Source of the DNA: M55B120 sp965549355
GTDB lineage: Bacteria > Actinomycetota > Humimicrobiia > Humimicrobiales > Humimicrobiaceae
DNA: 32,558 nucleotides
Reading direction: 5' to 3'
NCBI GenBank assembly: GCA_965549355.1
Contig: CBEVGD010000005.1
Span: forward strand, 1 to 32,558
In this document: in pieces, positions 23,798-32,523 of the stretch
Numbering within the stretch: the first letter of the stretch is position 1
How the letters are laid out: each line of letters opens with the position of its first letter
Notes under the pieces: model-generated
What the model was told of the DNA's origin: nothing
Databases searched by the model: none
The model's input: only the letters and a program-made list of their open reading frames with translations
Translations under genes and position numbers: made by a program

Positions 23798-24783
23798 CGA
23801 TTTCCTCCTGCTTCCTGTTCAAAAAAACTGCATACCCTCAAGAGACCGTCCTTTTTCTGCTCTTCATTGATGGATCCTGCCGCTTCCCTTGCTTTCCCAA
23901 GATAAAATCCCAGCCTCGCTCTGGCATGGTCCATTGCATCTGTCTCGGGAAGCATCGTAAGGAGTTTTTGAATATCTTTGTTTTTTATCTCTTCCCTTGT
24001 GAAAATTTCACTTATCTCCTTTTTAAATCTGCGGTTCCGGACAGCATATATTATGGGTAATGTGATATTGCCCTGGCGTATGTCATTTCCTGTGGGTTTC
24101 CCCAGATTTTCCGATATCTTCCTTGAATCCATGTCAAGGAGGTCGTCATTTATCTGAAAAGATATGCCAAGATATTCACCAAACTTCCTCATCTTTTCTA
24201 TCTCTGTATCCGGCGAATCTGATAGTATGCCGCCAAGAGCGCAGCTGACTTTAAAAAGCGATGAAGTCTTTTCATTTATTTTCTTGAGATATATCCTTTC
24301 GCCCTGGCCCAGTTCCTTTTTTGTTTTTATCTGGTCAAATTCGCCCCTGACAAGGTTCTGGGAAGCCACGGACATCTCTTCAAGTATTTCCGGATCATTA
24401 TAACTATTAAGAAGCACAAAAGTCTGCGTAAAAAGATAATTCCCCACAAACTTTGCTGTATCCCCGTCATAGGTATTGTGTATGGTTTCCCTGCCTCTTC
24501 TAAGAAGGGACCTATCTATAATATCATCATGGATAAGCGATGCTGTGTGGATCATTTCGATAGAAGCAGCCGCCGGAAGCAGATATTTAATATCAAAACT
24601 CGCTCCCCTGGCACAAATAAAAAAAAGCCCGGGCCTTATCCTTTTCCCACCGGCAAGCAAAGTGTTCTCTACTGTCTTCTTGAGTACTCCTTCAAGCCCG
24701 GCGGTAAAATCCTTTAGATAGCTCTCAAGCGCCTGAAGGTCCTCTGCAAGAAATGAAAACAATTTTTTCTTTTCGAGTATCAT
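23794..24783 (-). CDS. trans-polyprenyl diphosphate synthase
   Basis: Head-to-tail prenyl chain elongating enzyme of 329 residues, all-helical. Seen: GGKRIRPGLFF, the first Asp-rich motif HDDIIDRSLLRRG (about 90-102), the second motif INDDLLDMDS in the C-terminal half, and GNITLPIIYA. The residues before the first motif (MIHTASLIHDD) are small, which favours long products of seven to ten isoprene units such as quinone side chains; product length is inference. It is first of a coupled pair with the AEC gene and lies 10 bases after the radical SAM gene, so all three form an operon. Confidence 0.92.
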   Translation of the reverse strand: MILEKKKLFSFLAEDLQALESYLKDFTAGLEGVLKKTVENTLLAGGKRIRPGLFFICARGASFDIKYLLPAAASIEMIHTASLIHDDIIDRSLLRRGRETIHNTYDGDTAKFVGNYLFTQTFVLLNSYNDPEILEEMSVASQNLVRGEFDQIKTKKELGQGERIYLKKINEKTSSLFKVSCALGGILSDSPDTEIEKMRKFGEYLGISFQINDDLLDMDSRKISENLGKPTGNDIRQGNITLPIIYAVRNRRFKKEISEIFTREEIKNKDIQKLLTMLPETDAMDHARARLGFYLGKAREAAGSINEEQKKDGLLRVCSFFEQEAGGNR

Positions 24784-24793
24784 ATTATAATCT

Positions 24794-26518
24794 CTAAGTC
24801 CGGGGGGATCTTCCCAGCGTTGACTTTATTATCTCTGTCCAATTAAAGCTGCGGCTGAACAGGGGGAATTCAAGCTCTTTTTTTTCACATACAGTCGAAA
24901 GGCTGTATTTATTGGCCTTTTCCTTCAGCCTCTCTAGCTTCTTCTCCCTTAACGGTCTATCTTTTATTTTTATTATATCATCTATCTCATCCATTACTTT
25001 CCGCGCCCTTATTATGCGTTCCTGATTTGCTGCCATCAGCTCTCCGCTAATACCCCCCGACCTGCCCTTCAGCCGGTTCAGTCCCATGGCGGCATCATAT
25101 GTAGCATCTACAAGATCATCTGTAGTTATGGACATGCTCTCATAGTTAAGAATATACTTCCAGGACGGCATAGTGATCGCCTCAATATGGTCCTTCAGGG
25201 TCCTTCTTGTGAGCCGGTATCCAAATTTTTCCGGATCTTCAAATGCCCTGCTGCCGGGATCCAGGAATGGTGCCATAGGGGAAATAAAAGGCATAAAACG
25301 CTTGTCCCACTCTATGTATTCAAATATATCCCTGCAATAATCTACCGTCTCATTTATAGATTCCCTGGTCTGACCCGGCAGGCCCGTCATGAAGTACAGG
25401 TCAAACCTCAGCGCCCCGCTATCAAGCGCATATTTAATACAAGTTTTCAGATTCTCATTGGAGAATGACTTTCCCACTTTTTTTCTGATATCCTCACTAT
25501 GGGAATCAGGCGATATCTCATAGCAGACATTTGAGAAGGTATCTGCAGCCATATCAAAAAAACTATTATCGGGAGGCTCAAAAAATTCAAAAAATATCTG
25601 TATTTCCCTATCAAGACCCTTTGCATATTTAAAGAAATCCCGCACATATTCACTACCGTTACTATTAAGATCCCCAAGCAGGAAAATCGGGGTCCTGATA
25701 TGCTTCTGGATCATCTTTATCTCATCCACAAGCTTCTCCGGGTCCCTGAAGGAGGGTTTTATCCGTCCACCGAATCTTTTAAATGCCGATCTGGAACCTC
25801 CGCATCCACAGCAGTCATTATTGCATCCGCGAACCACCGGAATAGTAGTTATAGGATACCTGAACCAGCCTGTAAAAGGTACTACGCTTTTTATATCGCG
25901 GTATTTTAATACTTCCTTAAACATAAACCGGTAATCAAAATCAATTTCTGACAGATCTCTGGATATATTGGTTATGGGATTGTCATATATTTTATTATCT
26001 TCTTTCCATACAAGATTTGGTATATCTTTTAAGCTGTCTCTATTTCCTGATTTTATGGCCCCAACCAAACGGTAGAGAGGCTCCTCCGCCGAATCGCCTT
26101 TTATAATATAGTCCACCTGCTCAAACTCTATGAGCTCCCTGTAAAAATATGATGAAGAGAACCCTCCGAATATAACAGGTGCAGCGGAGTGATATTTTTT
26201 AACTATGCGGGCTATCTCTATCGAGCCCTGGCAGTGTGGGAGCCAGTGCAGGTCTATCCCGAATGCCGCCGTATCCAGGGCCTTTATGAACTTTTCTGCA
26301 TCAAAATTATTATCTGCCAGCATCCGGTAGGCCAGATTTACTATCCTTACATTTATTCCCCTGCGGGATAGATAATTCGCCATTGTCAAAAAACCGATGG
26401 GATACATCTCAAAGATAGGAGTGGAAGGTACCAGATCGCTCACGGGTCCAAACATTATGCTTTTTTTCCTGAAGTCATAAACACTGGGAGCATGAAGCAA
26501 TACCAGATCAGTTTTCAT
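24794..26518 (-). CDS. B12-binding-like/radical SAM protein (Ta0216-like, tentative)
   Basis: Protein of 574 residues in the cobalamin-binding/radical SAM class. The N-terminal 190 residues have the Rossmann-like B12-binding fold layout (LVLLHAPSVYDF, YPIGFLTMANYLSRRGINVR, PVIFGGFSSSYFYRELIEF), without the DxHxxG base-off motif. The radical SAM cluster is GCNNDCCGC, that is CxxxCxxC with Cys232, 236 and 239. Then come FLLGDLNSNGSEYV and the C-terminal barrel. The C-terminal 120 residues are helical and charged. The overall look recalls the Ta0216 group of unknown reaction; that assignment is from memory. Position directly upstream of a polyprenyl synthase suggests prenyl-lipid modification, an inference from context only. 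Confidence 0.87.
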   Translation of the reverse strand: MKTDLVLLHAPSVYDFRKKSIMFGPVSDLVPSTPIFEMYPIGFLTMANYLSRRGINVRIVNLAYRMLADNNFDAEKFIKALDTAAFGIDLHWLPHCQGSIEIARIVKKYHSAAPVIFGGFSSSYFYRELIEFEQVDYIIKGDSAEEPLYRLVGAIKSGNRDSLKDIPNLVWKEDNKIYDNPITNISRDLSEIDFDYRFMFKEVLKYRDIKSVVPFTGWFRYPITTIPVVRGCNNDCCGCGGSRSAFKRFGGRIKPSFRDPEKLVDEIKMIQKHIRTPIFLLGDLNSNGSEYVRDFFKYAKGLDREIQIFFEFFEPPDNSFFDMAADTFSNVCYEISPDSHSEDIRKKVGKSFSNENLKTCIKYALDSGALRFDLYFMTGLPGQTRESINETVDYCRDIFEYIEWDKRFMPFISPMAPFLDPGSRAFEDPEKFGYRLTRRTLKDHIEAITMPSWKYILNYESMSITTDDLVDATYDAAMGLNRLKGRSGGISGELMAANQERIIRARKVMDEIDDIIKIKDRPLREKKLERLKEKANKYSLSTVCEKKELEFPLFSRSFNWTEIIKSTLGRSPRT

Positions 26519-26662
26519 ATATTTGGATCCAATCTTAAAGTTTAATAATTCAGGTCCCGGGCAGTATATTTATATCGGAGCTCACCGGGCCCGATTCTAA
26601 TTTTGATATGATATCACTTAACTCTCTGCCAGTAAAATTTTTTTGGGGTTAAGATGATCCGG

Positions 26663-26678
26663 CATTCTTTCCAGAATG
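26663..26678. repeat. small hairpin in the thuA-radical SAM gap
   Basis: CATTCT-TTCC-AGAATG; on the minus strand the loop is GGAA, a stable GNRA tetraloop. It lies 72 bases downstream of the ThuA-like gene and upstream of the radical SAM gene on the same strand. A T-rich tract follows 20 bases further along the minus strand, so it is a poor intrinsic terminator. Confidence 0.3.
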
Positions 26679-26749
26679 AGTATCCGCAGTAAAACACACT
26701 TAAACTTTATAGAAATATCTTTTGGATCTCACAGGTATTTGTGCCTCTC

Positions 26750-27469
26750 TTATTCCAGGGGTTTAACCTTTCCGAAAGTTACCTTTGGCCCGTTTACGGG
26801 TGCGGCCCAGCGGATAGCATTACTAATTACTTTGAGTACATCTGATTGATAAAAAATAGGATAGGTCTCGTGGCCGGGCCGAAAATAAAAGACCTTTCCA
26901 TTACCCCGATGATAGCAAAGGCCGCTCCGAAAGACCTCGCCGCCTTCAAACCAGCTTGCAAATACCAGTGTATCGGGCTCTGGAACATCGAAGCGCTCTC
27001 CGTACATCTCTGTTGATTCAATCTCGATATATTCACCCAGGCCCTTTGCAATGGGGTGTCCCGGTTCAATCACCCAGAGTCTTTCTTTTTCTCCTATCTC
27101 GCGCCATTTTATGTCACAGCTTGTTCCCATTAATTTTTGAAAAATCTTGGACCTGTGCCCGGAATGCAGGACAATCAAACCCATGCCATCCAATACTCGC
27201 TGGTGTATTTTTTCAACTACTGGATCGTTTACCTCCTGATGGGCCCTGTGCCCCCACCAGGTAAGTACATCCGTATTGGCCAGGACATCATCAGTCAAAC
27301 CCTGCTCCGGTTCATCCAGTGTAGCAGTACGCACATCCAGGTCCGGCTCTTTTTCTAAGTAATCAGCAATAGCTCTATGTATCCCCTCAGGATAAATCTT
27401 GCCCACTTCGGGATCTATTTTCTCCCACTGATACTCATTCCATACTGTAACCTTCAACAAATCTGCCAT
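26750..27469 (-). CDS. ThuA-like (trehalose utilisation) domain protein
   Basis: Protein of 239 residues with the class I glutamine amidotransferase-like fold of ThuA. Seen: VTVWNEYQWEKIDPEVGKIYPEGIHRAI at the start (cut here into two adjoining parts: VTVWNEYQWEKID and PEVGKIYPEG), LTWWGHRAHQEV, GMGLIVLHSGHRSKIFQKLM, REIGEKERLWVIEPGHPI, and GKVFYFRPGHETYP near the C terminus, all typical of the family. ThuA proteins act in disaccharide keto-sugar metabolism; the catalytic mechanism is not settled. GGGGAG precedes the ATG. It is divergent from the IclR gene, so it probably belongs to the same sugar or polyol regulon. No trehalose transporter is seen. Confidence 0.88.
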   Translation of the reverse strand: MADLLKVTVWNEYQWEKIDPEVGKIYPEGIHRAIADYLEKEPDLDVRTATLDEPEQGLTDDVLANTDVLTWWGHRAHQEVNDPVVEKIHQRVLDGMGLIVLHSGHRSKIFQKLMGTSCDIKWREIGEKERLWVIEPGHPIAKGLGEYIEIESTEMYGERFDVPEPDTLVFASWFEGGEVFRSGLCYHRGNGKVFYFRPGHETYPIFYQSDVLKVISNAIRWAAPVNGPKVTFGKVKPLE

Positions 27470-27599
27470 TTTCTCCCCTTTGTTATAATGGTTTTAGTTA
27501 ATACTTTCCAATTTCTTTTGCCGCTTCAATAATATGGCTAATAAGTGCCCTAACTTCCTGAATAGTATCAAAGATCTCACGGTTTAACAATTAAAATAT

Positions 27600-27629
27600 T
27601 TGACAGTATTGCCAATCCTGTTGTATTAT
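27600..27629 (+). promoter_or_regulatory. sigma70-type promoter of the iclR-mmsA region
   Basis: -35 TTGACA (27600-27605, perfect), 18-base spacer, -10 TATTAT (27624-27629, five of six). The predicted start is near 27636, so a TTG start codon at 27600 is ruled out for the regulator. Confidence 0.65.
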
Positions 27630-27665
27630 TATCAAAAAATTAGAGTTATAGAGTTAAAAAATAAA

Positions 27666-28436
27666 GTGATAGAATCTATTAAAAAGAGCTTTCAAATTTT
27701 AGAGATACTAAGTAATAATGAATCTCCCTGCGGGGTTACTGAGCTTGCCAATATTATGAAGCTTGATAAGAGCACAGTCTTCAGAATTCTTCGCACCATG
27801 AAGAGCAAAGGTTACGTAGAACAGCTGCGTGATACAAAAAAGTATGTTATGGGCATAAGAATATTGGAACTGAGCAATAAGCTTATGCAGAAAATGGAAA
27901 TTGCTGCCATAGCAAAACCAATGTTAAAAAAACTCAGTCAATTAAGCGGTGAATCCACCCATTTAGCTGTTTTACGCAGAGGTAAGGTTATATATATTGA
28001 CCGGATCAACAGCAGTGAAGCAGTGAGCATACATACCGATATTGGAGATCACGAGCCGGTTCATTGCACCGGTGTGGGCAAGGCTATCTTAGCATTTTTA
28101 CCATCAGAAGAAATACAAAATAATTTAAAGGAGACTAAAGCAAAGAGCTTAGAAAAGTTTACCGGCAAGACACTTACTTCAATATCGGAACTAGAGAAAG
28201 AATTGAAAAAAATCAGAGGGACCGGGTTTGCATTTGATGATGAAGAGCTGTATGAAGGTGTTAGATGCCTTGCGGCTCCTATAAAAAACTATAGAAATGA
28301 AGTAATTGCGTCTCTGGGGATATCGGGTCCTATTAATAGGATAACAGATCAGAGAATTTCACATCTTGCCGGTTTAGTTGTAGAAATAGCCCTGAAAGTC
28401 TCAGAACGTCTTGGCAGCATAGTTGATAACTACTAA
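27666..28436 (+). CDS. IclR-family transcriptional regulator
   Basis: Regulator of 256 residues, the normal IclR size. The N-terminal winged helix reads SIKKSFQILEILSNN, VTELANIMKLDKSTVFRILR and TMKSKGYVEQLRDTKKYVMG. The C-terminal GAF-like effector domain includes KLSQLSGESTHLAVLRRG, HCTGVGKAILAFLPSEEI and GFAFDDEELYEGVRCLAAPI with the conserved ligand-pocket residues. GTG 27666 is chosen because the open frame upstream runs into the promoter at 27600; the ribosome site is weak (GAG 12 bases away). It lies 42 bases before mmsA on the same strand and probably controls that operon and the divergent ThuA gene. The ligand is unknown; the context suggests a sugar-acid or cyclitol intermediate. 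Confidence 0.9.
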   Translation: MIESIKKSFQILEILSNNESPCGVTELANIMKLDKSTVFRILRTMKSKGYVEQLRDTKKYVMGIRILELSNKLMQKMEIAAIAKPMLKKLSQLSGESTHLAVLRRGKVIYIDRINSSEAVSIHTDIGDHEPVHCTGVGKAILAFLPSEEIQNNLKETKAKSLEKFTGKTLTSISELEKELKKIRGTGFAFDDEELYEGVRCLAAPIKNYRNEVIASLGISGPINRITDQRISHLAGLVVEIALKVSERLGSIVDNY

Positions 28437-28478
28437 AGAATGTGAAATTTATATTAATTAAATTAGAAGGGCTATGAA

Positions 28479-29933
28479 ATGACTGTAGGAAAACTAAAAA
28501 ACTATATCGGCGGCGAATGGGTTGAATCTAAATCAACTGACATTCTGGATATTATAAATCCAGCCACAGCCAAAACTATATCTAAAGTTCCAATGTCAAC
28601 ATCTGCTGAGGTGGATAGCGCAATTGCTGCAGCAAAAAAAGCATATCATGAATGGAGAGAAACACCGCCGCTATCCAGAGCAAGGCATCTATTCAGGCTA
28701 AAAGATTTAATTGAAGAAAATTTTGAAGATCTGGCCAAAATATTAGTTGAAGAAGAAGGTAAAACAATCGATGAGTCCAGAGGAGAGATAAGGAGAGGCA
28801 TAGAAAATGTTGAAACTGCAACCGGGATCACTTCTCTTATGATGGGATATAATCTTGAAGATGTAGCCACTGGCATAGATGAGTTCGTGATCCGCCAGCC
28901 ACTTGGTATATTTTGCTCTATAGCACCCTTTAATTTTCCTTTTATGGTCCCGCTATGGTTTATGCCATATGCGGTGGCATGCGGCAATACCTATATTATG
29001 AAGCCGTCGGAACAGGTGCCGTTGAGCCAAAATAAGCTATTTGAGCTTATTGATGAAGCAGGCTTCCCCCCGGGAGTTATAAATTTAATAAATGGTTCCA
29101 GAGAGGTATCGGAGGTTCTAATTGAAAGTCCGGATATTAAGGGCATATCATTTGTTGGATCAACTAAAGTAGCAAAAGCGATTTACAGCAGCGGATCCAG
29201 GGCAGGCAAAAGAGTGCAGTGCCAGGGGGGAGCTAAAAACTACATAGTTGTGATGCCTGACGCAAATCTCAAGAATACAATACCGGCGCTAATCACTTCA
29301 TTTTACGGCTGTGCGGGAGAACGGTGTCTTGCCGGTTCGGTACTTCTTGCAGTAGGTGATATACATGAACTTTTAAAAGAGAAATTTTTAGAGGCGGCTT
29401 CTAAACTAAAAGTAGGTTACGGTCTTGATGAGACGGTCCAGATGGGGCCGGTCGTATCTAAAGAACATAAAGATATGGTTATTTCCTATATAGAAAAAGG
29501 AATAGAAGAAGGTGCGGAGTTGATACTTGATGGAAGAAACACAGTGGTTGGAGACTATCCTGACGGGTGTTTTGTGGGGCCAACCATTTTTGATAGTGTA
29601 GGTCCCGATATGGCTATTGCAAATGAGGAAATATTTGGTCCGGTGGCAAGCATAATGAAGGTTGGAAGTCTGGATGAAGCTATAGGCATAATAGATGCAA
29701 ATCCTTACGGTAATGCTGCATCAATATTTACGTCAAGCGGTAAAAGTGCAAGAGAATTTAGATACAGGACGGATATTGGAAACATCGGTATAAATATCGG
29801 CATAGCCGCTCCTATGTCATTTTTTCCTTTTAGCGGAAGAAAAGATTCATTCTTTGGAGACTTGCACGGCCAGGGCAGAGACGGTATAAGCTTTTTTACT
29901 GACAGTAAAGTTGTAATTGAGAGGTGGTTTTAG
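28479..29933 (+). CDS. mmsA: methylmalonate-/malonate-semialdehyde dehydrogenase (CoA-acylating)
   Basis: Aldehyde dehydrogenase superfamily enzyme of 484 residues that oxidises malonate or methylmalonate semialdehyde to acetyl- or propionyl-CoA with NAD and CoA. Seen: IFCSIAPFNFPFMVPLWFMP, KGISFVGSTKVAKAIY, and QCQGGAKNYIVVMPDAN, where the general-base Glu of ordinary ALDHs is missing as expected for this CoA-dependent class. The nucleophile is in CAGERC (Cys283). The C-terminal signature is FPFSGRKDSFFGDLHGQGRD. AGAAGGG precedes the ATG. In inositol degradation this is the IolA step. It is followed after 3 bases by the ferritin-like gene and later by a ThDP enzyme. Confidence 0.93.
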   Translation: MTVGKLKNYIGGEWVESKSTDILDIINPATAKTISKVPMSTSAEVDSAIAAAKKAYHEWRETPPLSRARHLFRLKDLIEENFEDLAKILVEEEGKTIDESRGEIRRGIENVETATGITSLMMGYNLEDVATGIDEFVIRQPLGIFCSIAPFNFPFMVPLWFMPYAVACGNTYIMKPSEQVPLSQNKLFELIDEAGFPPGVINLINGSREVSEVLIESPDIKGISFVGSTKVAKAIYSSGSRAGKRVQCQGGAKNYIVVMPDANLKNTIPALITSFYGCAGERCLAGSVLLAVGDIHELLKEKFLEAASKLKVGYGLDETVQMGPVVSKEHKDMVISYIEKGIEEGAELILDGRNTVVGDYPDGCFVGPTIFDSVGPDMAIANEEIFGPVASIMKVGSLDEAIGIIDANPYGNAASIFTSSGKSAREFRYRTDIGNIGINIGIAAPMSFFPFSGRKDSFFGDLHGQGRDGISFFTDSKVVIERWF

Positions 29934-29936
29934 GGG

Positions 29937-30392
29937 ATGGATGATATAAAAACATTTGGAAACCTTTTAGGATTTTCTATTAAGTTAGAGGACAGCTTAA
30001 TGAATTTTTATAATAAAGCCTCTGAGGATAGCAGGTTTTTGAATATAGCAGAGGACCTTTCTATCTTAATCAAACAAAATATAAAAAGAAAATCTATCCT
30101 TGAAAGAATTCGCAGAGAAAATATAAATGAGATGATCCTTCAGCCTATCGAGGGCTTAAAGCCTGATAGCAGTCTTATTAATATAGAAACAGGAGAAATG
30201 GGCAGGTCTCCAGATATATTAGAAAGAGCAGTAAAGCTGGAAGAAAACAGCTCTAAATTCTATATAGATGCATCATATAAAGCAAAGCTTGTTTTGGCTG
30301 AGGCCAGTAGGTATTTTATAAAATTAGCTAAAGAAAATGATATTCGCAGTTCAAGACTTAAATCAATATACAGTAAATTAAGAGAAGAATAA
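29937..30392 (+). CDS. small ferritin-like protein, unidentified
   Basis: 151 residues, almost wholly helical, no signal or membrane segment. Two similar stretches stand out: FSIKLEDSLMNFYNKAS near the N terminus and AVKLEENSSKFYIDASYKAK in the second half. Each has the E-x(5)-FY spacing of rubrerythrin/ferritin-like four-helix bundles. The expected ExxH metal ligands are absent: the second-helix partners read LSILIKQN and RYFIKLAK. It may therefore be a non-metal structural relative. GAGGTGG at the end of mmsA, about 12 bases upstream, is the likely ribosome site. It is locked between mmsA and the ThDP enzyme on the same strand, so a role in that pathway is likely but undefined. Confidence 0.75.
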   Translation: MDDIKTFGNLLGFSIKLEDSLMNFYNKASEDSRFLNIAEDLSILIKQNIKRKSILERIRRENINEMILQPIEGLKPDSSLINIETGEMGRSPDILERAVKLEENSSKFYIDASYKAKLVLAEASRYFIKLAKENDIRSSRLKSIYSKLREE

Positions 30393-30424
30393 ATTATTGG
30401 GGAATTCTATTTAAGATCCGGGGG

Positions 30425-30514
30425 ATGATAATAGATGATCGGGTAATAAAATTACTGAAAAGGCGCATGGGGAGAAATCTCATGTTCGCTTCTATGAGAG
30501 CATTAATGACTTAA
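30425..30514 (+). CDS. possible 29-residue small ORF
   Basis: ATG preceded by CCGGGGG, product rich in basic residues and Met (MIIDDRVIKLLKRR at the start), in the 142-base gap before the ThDP gene. It has no recognisable domain. It may be a small protein, a leader or a remnant; the support is only the ribosome-like site and position. Confidence 0.15.
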   Translation: MIIDDRVIKLLKRRMGRNLMFASMRALMT

Positions 30515-30534
30515 CGCGATAGGAGGCTTAAAAG

Positions 30535-32439
30535 ATGTTCACTGAATGTGGCGGAATCCAGTTAGCTGGAGAACGATTAAAAAGAGCAAAGACAATAAAG
30601 AAGGAAGGAAGCATAAAAGCTGCTGTTGGAGCAGGTTCTTTAAGGCAGTTTGAAGATATCACGGTATCGGAAGCTCTTGTCTTGGGTCTTTTAAATCAAG
30701 AAGTTACTAAGTATATTGGAATTTTTGGGCACGGATCGACTGACATAGGAGAGGTTTTACGGATTTATGAAGATGCCGGCCTGATAAAAATGTTCCATGT
30801 AAGACATGAAACTGAAGCAGCGCACATTGCCACTATGCTAAGATGGCAATATAACGAAGTTGCCGCTGTGATCACATCAATCGGTCCCGGTGCCATGCAT
30901 GCCTTTGCCGGTTCTCTTGCATCGGCTTCCAATGGAATAGGGGTTTATCATATTTATGCAGACGAAACAACACATGATGAAGGACCTAATTTTCAACAGA
31001 TTCCCAAACATGAGCAGGGATTATATTTAAAGTTAACCAGCACAATGGGTAAGTCATATGTGCTGCATACGCCTGAAGCAATTTTTTCCGCATTGAGAAG
31101 AGGCTGCACAACAGTGTATAACCCGGGTTTTGCTTCACCATTTTATTTTTTAATGCCAATGAATATTCAACCGGCAGTCATTAAAAACTGCAATCTGATG
31201 GAGCTACCTGAAAAAACAATAATAAATCCAGTGGTTTGCGAATCTACCGGTCCATTTGAGGAGGCTTATGAATTAATTAGAAATAGCAATAAGATTGTTA
31301 TTAAAGCTGGCGGAGGTGCCGCAGGTGCGGGAAGGGAAATTAAAATCCTGGCAGATCTGATTGATGCAGTTGTTGTAAACAGTCCGCAGGTTTCCGGACT
31401 TTTGCCATATAATGAGAAAAGAAATATGACGGTAGGAGGCTCGAAAGGCTCTATCTCTGGAAACCATGCTATGAATGAAGCTGACCTGGTAATAGTGATC
31501 GGAGCAAGAGGAGTATGCCAGTGGGACTGCTCCGGCACTGCCTGGAAAAAAGCTAAGGGGTTCATAAATTTCAATACTGATATATACGATGCTGCTCATT
31601 ACAATAATACTGTTTCAGTTTTGGGAGATGCAAAAGGAAATTTGGCCAGATTGATTAATTTCTTAAAAGAGAAAAAATTTGGCAGCAAAAAAGAAAATAT
31701 ATCTGATTGGCTAAGGATCAATGTAGAGAAGAAAAAAGAATGGGACGCATATAAACAAAAACGTTATGACAATCCTTTAATATATGATAAAAGGTGGGGA
31801 AGAAAAGTTCTTTCTCAGCCGGCTGCTTTAAAAATTGCATCTGATTTTGCTTCTAAAATGAATGCAGTAAAATATTTTGATTCCGGCGATGTCCAGGCAA
31901 ATGGATTCCAGGCCATTGAAGACTCTGCTTATGGTCAGACATACAATGATGTTGGATCTTCTTATATGGGTCTGGGTATCAGCGCTCTTCTGGGAAATGC
32001 AATAGCGGATAAAGATGTATATGCCATTGCATTTAGCGGTGATGGCTCTTTTACTATGAATCCACAAATTTTATTTGATGGAGCGGAACATGGATTAAGA
32101 GCAATGATTATTATTTTTGATAATCGAGCAATGGGAGCCATCTCAAGTCTTCAAAAGGCACAATATAAAAGAGAGTTTAAAACAAGTGACAATATTGACA
32201 TTGATTATGCAGCATTAGCTAATTCTATAAATGGAGTTAAAGGAATGCATGGCGGTTTTTCTCCTCAGGAGTTTAAGAATACATTAGAGGAAGGATACAA
32301 TTATTCCGGGCTATCAGTTATCCATTTACCGGTTTATCATGGCGATGATGAATTAGGAGGATTGGGGGTTTACGGAGATTGGAACATGGGCAATTGGTGC
32401 AAAAGGGTCCAGGAACTTCATCATAAACTGGGACATTAA
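30535..32439 (+). CDS. thiamine-diphosphate-dependent enzyme, IolD/acetolactate-synthase type
   Basis: Large ThDP enzyme of 634 residues with the PYR-TH3-PP domain order. PYR: IGIFGHGSTDIGEVLR, then FHVRHETEAAHIATM with the cofactor-activating Glu, and SIGPGAMHAFAGSLASASNG. The middle domain (about 235-375) includes IKAGGGAAGAGREI. PP: the ThDP-Mg motif GDGSFTMNPQILFDGAEHGL (about residue 504 on), ending in IIIFDN. It resembles IolD, which opens the ring of trihydroxycyclohexanedione in inositol breakdown, but I cannot confirm the IolD-specific residues. It could be a related carboligase or lyase. AGGAGG lies 8 bases before the ATG. Context with mmsA and ThuA fits cyclitol or sugar-acid catabolism. 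Confidence 0.75.
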   Translation: MFTECGGIQLAGERLKRAKTIKKEGSIKAAVGAGSLRQFEDITVSEALVLGLLNQEVTKYIGIFGHGSTDIGEVLRIYEDAGLIKMFHVRHETEAAHIATMLRWQYNEVAAVITSIGPGAMHAFAGSLASASNGIGVYHIYADETTHDEGPNFQQIPKHEQGLYLKLTSTMGKSYVLHTPEAIFSALRRGCTTVYNPGFASPFYFLMPMNIQPAVIKNCNLMELPEKTIINPVVCESTGPFEEAYELIRNSNKIVIKAGGGAAGAGREIKILADLIDAVVVNSPQVSGLLPYNEKRNMTVGGSKGSISGNHAMNEADLVIVIGARGVCQWDCSGTAWKKAKGFINFNTDIYDAAHYNNTVSVLGDAKGNLARLINFLKEKKFGSKKENISDWLRINVEKKKEWDAYKQKRYDNPLIYDKRWGRKVLSQPAALKIASDFASKMNAVKYFDSGDVQANGFQAIEDSAYGQTYNDVGSSYMGLGISALLGNAIADKDVYAIAFSGDGSFTMNPQILFDGAEHGLRAMIIIFDNRAMGAISSLQKAQYKREFKTSDNIDIDYAALANSINGVKGMHGGFSPQEFKNTLEEGYNYSGLSVIHLPVYHGDDELGGLGVYGDWNMGNWCKRVQELHHKLGH

Positions 32440-32523
32440 GCAGTGGAAAGCATGTGATCAATTAGACTTATCATATACTTGAAAGTAATTTTTATTTAAG
32501 AATGTATGGGGGTAATTTACAAT

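Noticed and set aside
27482..27511. Minus-strand TTGGAA-N18-TATAAC as a promoter for the ThuA-like gene
   Set aside because: The predicted start falls inside the GGGGAG ribosome site, which would leave no usable leader.
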